The notes beneath the pieces were generated by a model. It was given only the letters and a program-made list of their open reading frames with translations, did no database searches and was not told the DNA's origin. Shown in pieces: positions 7,222 to 14,300 of a stretch of DNA of 52,307 nucleotides. Location: contig JAGBSL010000012.1 in NCBI GenBank assembly GCA_017631875.1, forward strand, positions 1 through 52,307. Reading direction: 5' to 3'. Source of the DNA: Bacteroidales bacterium (lineage in GTDB: Bacteria; Bacteroidota; Bacteroidia; Bacteroidales; UBA932). The first letter of the stretch is position 1; every line of letters starts with the position of its first letter. Both the position numbers and the translations under genes were made by a program.

Positions 7222-8387
7222 AAAGTAGGATCACAATATCTGTCTCTGCAGTCGGGATCGTTGAAGTATGGGAATTGGGACATGAACTCATCGACCGATG
7301 GTCTTTTCTGGCCTTCATCTCTGATAGTCGCCTCAAATGCGATGTCATCCATCAGACGTATTTTTATGTCCTTTTCAATCGCGACAGGCAACTGCTTCAG
7401 GTACTGATCCAATTCTCGGAATTTGGCAGGATATCTGGCAAACACCTCATATAGACCATAGGCCACTGCTTCAGCCGAACACTCATCTTTATTGTCCAGA
7501 CAGTACACGAACAGATATGCATAGTCTTCCGGAGATGACGAAGGTTCCTTATAAAAATCCATCAACACAGTATGTTCTGCGAGGTAATCAAGAGAAACAG
7601 TGTCACGAATCTCATTGAAACAGTCCTGGAAGCCCATCAGATCTTCACTGACCACATAGTGAAGCGATATGTTTCCCAAGCTGTCAATCAACATCTCGGT
7701 CTGATATCCGCAATCGGTGTCATGCATATACATTCCGGTAGAAGCAACCAACTTATCTCCCTCAACGCTGAACCAGACTTTATCAGTCGGTGCGAGAATA
7801 TAGATTTCTGGATTGGGGATTCCTTCGAATGATGTGGACTGTATACATTGCCCTGCGATGAACCTGCCTTTGTAAAACACGCGGTAGTGAATGGAATTAT
7901 TCATCACTGTGATAATCTCACCCGGAGCCACCTCCAATGTCCCTGCAACCATATCATTGGGGACGACATCATATACAACACAATAATTGCCATATGTTTC
8001 CCCTTCCAAATCCAATGTGATAACGCTGTTCTGCAGAGCATCGAAGACAGCGTTGATTACGCTCGTGGCTTGAGGGCGCGACGCCTTTATATCGTGGTAT
8101 ATCTTTTCCACGTCGATACCGTCATGTATAGGATTTCTCAAATGCTCCAGAATGCGTGACTGAATATCAGAGTCTAGCGTACCTATTACATCTACCACAA
8201 TGTAATTTTTCTGTTCAAGCAATTTGAACAGTTCTTCATTCCAACATTCGCTGGCCTCCACATTAGAGACTTCCGGAACTTCCATCAGAAACTTGCGGAT
8301 AAGTTTATCATCTTGCTTTTGCGCAAATAGAAATATAAATGCAAAGGCCACTGACATCAGACCCAAAACTATCCAGATCCGTTTCAT
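7215..8387 (-). CDS. Membrane-anchored or exported protein of unknown function (390 aa)
   Basis: The N-terminus MKRIWIVLGLMSVAFAFIFL is a single hydrophobic anchor or signal peptide. The remainder is acidic, with no repeats, no membrane segments and scattered cysteines. I do not recognise the family. A middle section (YRVFYKGRFIAGQCIQ, NPEIYILAPTDKVWFSVEGDKL) looks beta-rich. It lies 13 nt after the barrel gene that starts at 8994 and is the last gene of a leftward group of envelope proteins starting with the nuclease gene at 11292. It overlaps the convergent small membrane protein gene by 7 nt, with no terminator visible between them. Confidence 0.65.
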   Translation of the reverse strand: MKRIWIVLGLMSVAFAFIFLFAQKQDDKLIRKFLMEVPEVSNVEASECWNEELFKLLEQKNYIVVDVIGTLDSDIQSRILEHLRNPIHDGIDVEKIYHDIKASRPQATSVINAVFDALQNSVITLDLEGETYGNYCVVYDVVPNDMVAGTLEVAPGEIITVMNNSIHYRVFYKGRFIAGQCIQSTSFEGIPNPEIYILAPTDKVWFSVEGDKLVASTGMYMHDTDCGYQTEMLIDSLGNISLHYVVSEDLMGFQDCFNEIRDTVSLDYLAEHTVLMDFYKEPSSSPEDYAYLFVYCLDNKDECSAEAVAYGLYEVFARYPAKFRELDQYLKQLPVAIEKDIKIRLMDDIAFEATIRDEGQKRPSVDEFMSQFPYFNDPDCRDRYCDPTFY

Positions 8388-8400
8388 AGTAAGATATTTA

Positions 8401-8994
8401 TTAGAATATTATTCCTATATGCAGACACACGGTGGTGAGCATTTTGTCTATGAGATGGTGTTCCCACCCTTTGGTACCGGGATATCGGTCGGTGTGACGG
8501 ACATGCTGGAAACGTGGGCCTGCCGATGCGAACAGGCGGATCTCGTCACCAACTTTCACGTCGATTCCATAGCGCGTGCTTGCCATTAAACCGTATATGG
8601 ACCGTTTAGATATGTCTTTGTCATCTTCTCCACCGAAGTTGAGCACCCATCCGGCATCCAACAGCAGATATGGCGACACCTTCTGGTGCGAACGGAAATT
8701 GTATTTGAATTCACCATAAAGAGGAATCATATATTGAGGACAGTATTGGTCATCCTTCAGCCCTGTTCTGTACAGCGCATTGGAGTATTCGAAACCAGTG
8801 CCGACTCCCATAAATATTGAAGGAGTCATGCGCCATCCGTTAACCATGCCGACTCCAAATAAGGATTTGTAGTAGTCGGTCAAGCCTGCAAATGCATATG
8901 CCTCAACCCTTTTTTCATAGCCTTTTTCAAATGCCTGGGCTGCCTGAGCCGTAATCAGGCACATGGAAATCGCGAGAATGATAACTTTTTTCAT
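8401..8994 (-). CDS. Small outer membrane beta-barrel protein
   Basis: This 197-residue protein has a clear signal peptide (MKKVIILAISMCLITAQAAQA). It is followed by short alternating strands rich in glycine and aromatic residues (GVGTGFEYSNA, YMIPLYGEFKYNF, YLLLDAGWVLNFGG, RLFASAGPRF) and ends in IGIIF, a hydrophobic C-terminus with a final aromatic residue, as in barrels recognised by the BAM complex. It resembles the PorT/OmpA-like 8-strand barrels of Bacteroidales. The partner or substrate is unknown. It follows the 43-residue membrane peptide gene and precedes the 390-residue anchored protein, probably in one transcript. Confidence 0.72.
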   Translation of the reverse strand: MKKVIILAISMCLITAQAAQAFEKGYEKRVEAYAFAGLTDYYKSLFGVGMVNGWRMTPSIFMGVGTGFEYSNALYRTGLKDDQYCPQYMIPLYGEFKYNFRSHQKVSPYLLLDAGWVLNFGGEDDKDISKRSIYGLMASTRYGIDVKVGDEIRLFASAGPRFQHVRHTDRYPGTKGWEHHLIDKMLTTVCLHIGIIF

Positions 8995-9034
8995 GGTTTA
9001 AATCTGCTGAATCTCAATTTTCCTATAGAACGGT

Positions 9035-9166
9035 TTAGAACACCTTTATTCCGAGACAGTAAGCCACGATTCCGATAATTCCTATCACTATAGGTACTAC
9101 TGTGTAGGATATGATATGGATTACAGCTCCTGTAGAGATCATCTTTACAATGGTAATGATATTCAT
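9035..9166 (-). CDS. 43-residue hydrophobic membrane peptide
   Basis: A short open frame in the gap between two envelope protein genes. It starts at 9166 behind a good ribosome binding site (AAAGGA, then two bases, then ATG) and ends TAA at 9035. The peptide starts MNIITIVKMISTGAVIHIIS and is almost wholly hydrophobic, with a long run (VVPIVIGIIGIVAYCLGI) that can span the membrane and a basic end (KVF). The spacing, ribosome binding site and composition suggest a real gene. It sits 6 nt after the stop of the 255-residue barrel gene in the same direction. The function is unknown; small membrane regulators or toxins are possible. Confidence 0.6.
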   Translation of the reverse strand: MNIITIVKMISTGAVIHIISYTVVPIVIGIIGIVAYCLGIKVF

Positions 9167-9172
9167 AGTCCT

Positions 9173-9940
9173 TTAAAAATAATAAGTCAGACCAAAAAAC
9201 GAAGCTCGTGCCTTGTCTGTGTTGAAATGCTGCTCAAAGAAGAGGCGGAAGTGTCTCACATCAAATCCGGCTCTCAAGGAAAAATTGGCAATGTTCTGCG
9301 CATCGGCGTAATAGCTCTGTCCCCCACCTACTGCGACTCCGACATATGGCACTGTCCAATTCTTAAAGATCAAGAATCCCAGTCTATTCAGTTTGCAATC
9401 CAATGATGCATAGGCGGTCCAATACCTGTAGTTCTCCTGCAGTTGCATATTCAAAGGCATTGCATATGAAAATCCCAGACCGACCTCAAGTGGGGTCCTC
9501 CAGATACCGTATCTTCCTTCCAGACCAAACACTGTCATGGCGCCACCATACATGTTCGAGAAACCATAGCAATTGAACGCTTTCCAGTCGATCTCCCATC
9601 TTTTGAAATGATTGTATTCGACAATTGCATCTGGTTCCAGCGTGATATTCAGTTCGAGATCGCGATCCAGATTGACTTCCGCGCTGCTGTCTTTATATCC
9701 AACAGCATAGAACTGAAGCTTGACCAATCCTGCCGGCAGATTTAAGGAATAAACGCCATTCATGTCTGCGTAAGTTCCATGTCGGACCATATGCACACTC
9801 ACGAACGGCACCGGTTCTCCTGTCTGGGCATCAGTTATCAAACCGCTGAGCCTGTACGTTACCTCCAAGGAGTCGTTCTGAGCATAAAGCCCCAACTGAC
9901 CAATAAGACATGTAATAAATATCCATAAGAGTCTTTTCAT
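9173..9940 (-). CDS. Outer membrane protein: carboxypeptidase-regulatory-like domain plus beta-barrel
   Basis: A 255-residue protein with a signal peptide (about 1-20, ending LYAQ). A carboxypeptidase-D regulatory-like beta sandwich follows at about 27-105 (LSGLITDAQTGEPVPFVSVH, GVYSLNLPAG, YAVGYKD). A barrel-like C-terminal half ends in FFGLTYYF, with a terminal Phe. It looks like a miniature of the SusC/TonB-dependent receptor N-terminal module attached to a small barrel. Such proteins sit in the outer membrane; the ligand is unknown. Its start overlaps the stop of the upstream 173-residue gene by 4 nt (9937-9940), so translation is coupled. Confidence 0.75.
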   Translation of the reverse strand: MKRLLWIFITCLIGQLGLYAQNDSLEVTYRLSGLITDAQTGEPVPFVSVHMVRHGTYADMNGVYSLNLPAGLVKLQFYAVGYKDSSAEVNLDRDLELNITLEPDAIVEYNHFKRWEIDWKAFNCYGFSNMYGGAMTVFGLEGRYGIWRTPLEVGLGFSYAMPLNMQLQENYRYWTAYASLDCKLNRLGFLIFKNWTVPYVGVAVGGGQSYYADAQNIANFSLRAGFDVRHFRLFFEQHFNTDKARASFFGLTYYF

Positions 9941-10458
9941 ATGCGTTTTGCGTTCGATCGAGGGTTCAGATAAAGATTATGTGATTCCACGATACGTCTT
10001 AAACGGGTTTCTTCAAGAGGGCAGATGACATGCATGTAGTAGTCCCAACCGAAGTCGATCTGCACCTTGTGCTTCAGGTTTACCAGCACGCACCAGGTCT
10101 CGTTTCGCAGGATGTCCCTTAACACATCGCGCAATTGTTCTCCCTTGATCCTGTCTTTGTAGCGGTGTCCTTTATTTTGATAATCCCCGACATAACCAAT
10201 TGTCATATACTTACACTGCGATGTCTCCACGATTTCGACAGCGCACTCGACATAGCGGTTCTCAACCTCAAGATAGTCTTCCATGGTAAGGACAACACCG
10301 CCAAATGCTTTCCCGATATCGCTGAAATCCGTCCACTCTTCCCTGCAATACACGCCATTATCGTCATATCCCTCAGGCGGATATTTGACGATTTCATGCG
10401 TGCGCCTAGCCCAATATAAACTGTCCAGGCGTCGATGTATTCTTTCTTCCAAGTTCAT
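9937..10458 (-). CDS. Cytoplasmic protein of unknown function (173 aa)
   Basis: This soluble, charged protein has no signal peptide or membrane segment, unlike all its operon neighbours. It starts MNLEERIHRRLDSLYWARRT and has a central region YVECAVEIVETSQCKYM and WCVLVNLKHKVQIDFGWDYY that suggests alternating strands. I do not recognise the family. It is placed between the secreted nuclease gene (48 nt upstream) and the barrel gene it overlaps by 4 nt. This position would fit an inhibitor or immunity-type partner for the nuclease, but that is only a thought from gene order. Confidence 0.6.
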   Translation of the reverse strand: MNLEERIHRRLDSLYWARRTHEIVKYPPEGYDDNGVYCREEWTDFSDIGKAFGGVVLTMEDYLEVENRYVECAVEIVETSQCKYMTIGYVGDYQNKGHRYKDRIKGEQLRDVLRDILRNETWCVLVNLKHKVQIDFGWDYYMHVICPLEETRLRRIVESHNLYLNPRSNAKRI

Positions 10459-10506
10459 AATCAGTCCGTTTCTTTATATTCAGCATTTTCTTGTCGCACC
10501 GGTCTT

Positions 10507-11292
10507 TTACAGGCCCCAGAACTTCAATTTGAAGTGGGATTCCACGATGGCTTCCATAGTGTCGTTCATGCCTGGGAAGAGGTCTCTTGATATCATTTTC
10601 TCGATTGTATCTACTGAGTATGCGTAAGTGCGGAGGGTGTTCTTATTGGGTTCATTGTCCATATAGAAGGCTATGGATTCGTAGGCTGGCCCTATGGGAA
10701 CCAGCAGGGCTTTGAAGAATCCGTCCGGTATCCACACCTTATGCTCGCCGAGGGTACCGAACTTTCTGTCTTTGAAGACGGGGCCGCACACTATATACAC
10801 CTTGCCGTATTTCTCGGCCATCCTTCTTGCAAGATTTTCAGTCTTCAGCCAATCGCCTCCGTTCAGCGTACGGTTCTGAGGACAGACGTTGCTCAGATAG
10901 AAGGACTCCTCATACGCCTGAACGGACCACTTCATATCAGCTTTAGGAGCCATGTGACCCTTATCCCAATTCTGATCATTCTTATAGTCCTCGCGCCATG
11001 ACTTCCTGCCCTTCACCAATGGATCCCAGCAGAAGCTGGATTTTCCCTTGAACTCTCCCTGGAGTTCAGCCGATGTCAGTTCGTAGGCAACCCAATCGGG
11101 ATTAAGGGTTGTTGAATTATAGGAAGTTGTATACCCGACATGCTCTATGACCTGTTCATCGGCAGAATATGCAGGCAGTTCAAGACGTACGGGCTTATCA
11201 CGGCGGAGTTGTGTCGCGTCAGAAGATCCTGCTGAAAAACTTGAGATTAAAAGCAGGCTGAGTGCAGATATGTAAAACAGGCGTTTGTTCAT
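10507..11292 (-). CDS. Secreted DNA/RNA non-specific endonuclease (beta-beta-alpha metal nuclease)
   Basis: A 261-residue exported nuclease with a signal peptide (1 to about 22). The active-site motif DKGHMAP has the general base at His113, a K-for-R variant of the family's DRGH. It is followed by YLSNVCPQNRTLNGGDW, whose Asn144 corresponds to the metal-binding Asn of Serratia nuclease. Family members degrade DNA and RNA outside the cytoplasm for nutrition, biofilm turnover or competition. The length is typical of Bacteroidota homologues. A -7 box lies 29-36 nt before the start. It is the first gene of a leftward group of envelope proteins. Confidence 0.92.
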   Translation of the reverse strand: MNKRLFYISALSLLLISSFSAGSSDATQLRRDKPVRLELPAYSADEQVIEHVGYTTSYNSTTLNPDWVAYELTSAELQGEFKGKSSFCWDPLVKGRKSWREDYKNDQNWDKGHMAPKADMKWSVQAYEESFYLSNVCPQNRTLNGGDWLKTENLARRMAEKYGKVYIVCGPVFKDRKFGTLGEHKVWIPDGFFKALLVPIGPAYESIAFYMDNEPNKNTLRTYAYSVDTIEKMISRDLFPGMNDTMEAIVESHFKLKFWGL

Positions 11293-11320
11293 ATTTTAAT
11301 ATGGATCTAAATTATGTATT

Positions 11321-11328
11321 CAAAGTTA
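11321..11328 (-). promoter_or_regulatory. Candidate -7 box for the nuclease operon
   Basis: TAACTTTG on the minus strand matches TAnnTTTG and lies 28 nt before the nuclease start, 3 nt beyond the stop of the giant helicase gene. No TTG is found at the -33 position. Confidence 0.5.
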
Positions 11329-11331
11329 GGA

Positions 11332-14300
11332 TTATTTTACGGAAATCCTGTCACTGTTCGACATATCGACAAGCGAAAGCCTTGCGGCCAGTTCTATTCC
11401 CGACATCATTGCCATGTACACATTATCTCCAGTCCTGCTGTAGCCGAAGGTCTTTCCCATCTCGCGGATGAGGCTTTCGAACGGCATTGCTCCCTGCTGC
11501 TTAAGTACATACAAGGCTGCATTCTTGGACTCCATGTCAGGGATGTGCATCGCCTCTCTTTCGTTGGAGTACCTGATCAGGGAATAGCTCTGAGGATCCT
11601 GGGAGTCCTTCCAGTAAACAGGACCTATTTCCTCGGTCTTCTTCAGATTCATGCTGTCGATAATCGATTGCATACGTGCAGCCACTCTCGGACCCATCCT
11701 GACAATGTCTATTGCCCTTAGCACCCTCTTGCAAAGCAGATCATGCTTTATCGGAGCCTCGGCTTCAATCACTTCTGCGATGTAGCCCTTGATGATGTCA
11801 TCATAGAATCCGCTCGCAATACCGTCGGCCGTAAGCGGGAATGAGACCAGTTCTGCAAATGTGTATGGCACAAGCCCGCTTGCGGACTCCGGTTCATGGG
11901 AAAGCGGTTCCACATCCTTATCAACCTCGGCACCAACTTCCTCAACGGAAGCGCCTACCGCAGTGAATCCGGAATTATAAAGCCTTATCGGTTCCTCTTC
12001 CACCTCGACATATCGTCCCGCAACAGCATCCTCGATCTTCGAACAGATCTCCGCCACTGCCGCTTCCTTATCGGTCCACCAGTCCATAGCCCAGAGTCTC
12101 CAGATATTCCAGCCGAGCTTACGGAGCACGCCCACCTGGACGATCTCACGATCCCTTGCCGAACGAGACGATGCATAATTGTATCCATCACAGAGGATAC
12201 CGAAGATATAAGTATCAGGATCTGAAGGATTTACAACAGCTACATCCACCTTATAGCCCGAGCTTCCGATATTGGTACGCACCTCGTATCCCTCCTCACG
12301 GATTGCCTTTGCGACAGCCTCCACGAGACCGTCTGACGAGCCTGCAGCCGGAGCTTCAGACGAGCTCAAAGTCTCACCCCTTTCCGCATATTCCAGGAAC
12401 TCCTTGAGACCTGCAACGCCCTCGGCCTGGGTCCTTCTGAGGTCGATCTGCTCGGAGCGGAGCGTAGAGAACACCTTCATCTCATAGCGTGCTCGCGACA
12501 CCGCCACATTGAGTCGTCTCCAGCCACCGTCCCTGTTCAGCGGTCCGAAATTAAGCGTCACCCTGCCGGCCTTATCCTGTCCGTATCCGATAGAGAAGAG
12601 GATCACATCCCTCTCGTCACCCTGCACGTTCTCAAGGTTCTTGATGAAGATAGGTTCCTCGCACTCGAAAGCCACCTTTTCAAGATCAGGTCGCCTGACG
12701 AACAGATCGTTGAGCATATCCTCGAGAAGCGACTGCTGATTGGTATTGAAAGTAACCACACCGATACTCATCTTCGACAGTATCGGATCAGACAGCCTGC
12801 GTTCTATCTCCTTCATGATAGCCTCAGCCTCTGCTCTGTTCTGTCTGCTGCCTCCGCGGTCATACACACCATCCACATGCTGATAGCCGATCTTAGTGCA
12901 CAAGTCATCCGGAGACGGGAACGTGTGAAGCTTGTTCTCGTAGTATTTGCTGTTGCTGAATGCTATGAGGCTTTCGTGCTTGCTTCGATAATGCCATCTG
13001 AGGTACTTGGACGGCAGGTTCAAGGCAAGACAGTCATCCAGGATGCTCTCCAGATCCTCGATATGCGGATTATCCTCGTCGAAGGTATTTGCATTGAAGA
13101 AGGTCGTAGGAGGAAGCTGCTTAGGGTCACCTACCACGATAATACTGCTTCCTCGGGCTATTGTTCCGACAGCTTCACATGTAGGCATCTGGGATGCCTC
13201 GTCAAAGATAACAAGGTCGAATTTCATTCCACCCGCCTTGATATACTGCGCTACGGACATCGGGCTCATGAGCATACATGGGCACATCCTATGCAGGAGA
13301 TCTTGAATGCTTGCAAAGAAGTTGCGAAGCGAAATGCCCCTGCATCCGTTCTGGATGTTACGCTGAAGGATACCCACCTCAGAGGTTCGCGAGGCTTCCC
13401 TCTGCAATGCAGGAAGCGAAGATGCAATTTTAGCGAAAAGTTCCTCCCTGGTCAATGTCTCGAAGTCCTTGCAGAGTCCTCTGAACCTTCTTATCTTCTC
13501 CTCGAACAGTACTCCATGGAAAAGCTGAAGCTCCTGCTCTTGTGTCAGGACATACTCAGCGTAAGCCCTATAGAGCACCTTATGGAAGGCATCCTTGAGG
13601 ACATCCGGTCCGTATGAGCCAGAGGAAATCTGCTTGGCTATCTCACTGAATCCTATATCCACAACACTATCCAAATGCCTGTTATAGAGAACCCAACTGC
13701 GTATCTTGTCCTTACCCGAGTGCCATCTGGAAACAAACTCTCTCGCGCATGCAAACACATCTCCAGAAGGTTCCGGCATACGTGCTCCTAGAGTATCGAC
13801 AGCTCTTGCAAGACGGTAACGAAGCATCTCCCTTTCATCAAGAATGCAATTGAAGACGTCATATCCCTCAGCCGTAAGAACGCCGGCAAGAGTACCCAGA
13901 ACCGCATCCACACGCTGCTGACCGGTCATACGCTTGCCGACAGCAGTCCTGACATTCCTTGCCATGACACAGGACTCCCTTACCTTGTTCCAGTCTGTAT
14001 CATATCCGTTAAGGACATTCCTGATAAAAAGGTTTCCTAACTTAAGGTCTGTGATGAAGCGGTCCGCCTCCTGGAACGTCCTCAACTGCTTGAGGACAGC
14101 AAGCACCTGCTCGGCCGGAACTGGCTTGGAGCAATATGAGGCAAGTTTCTTGAGGAAACTCCTGCTGGCAAAGAATTTTACCAGAGCCATCTTCGACTGG
14201 ATATCCCTCCACTGGGCATCATACGCCTTTGCATCGACTTCAAAGATGTCCTCGCCGTATTCGGCGGCAAGCTGCTTCCTCAGCGAATCGCGGAGCACGC

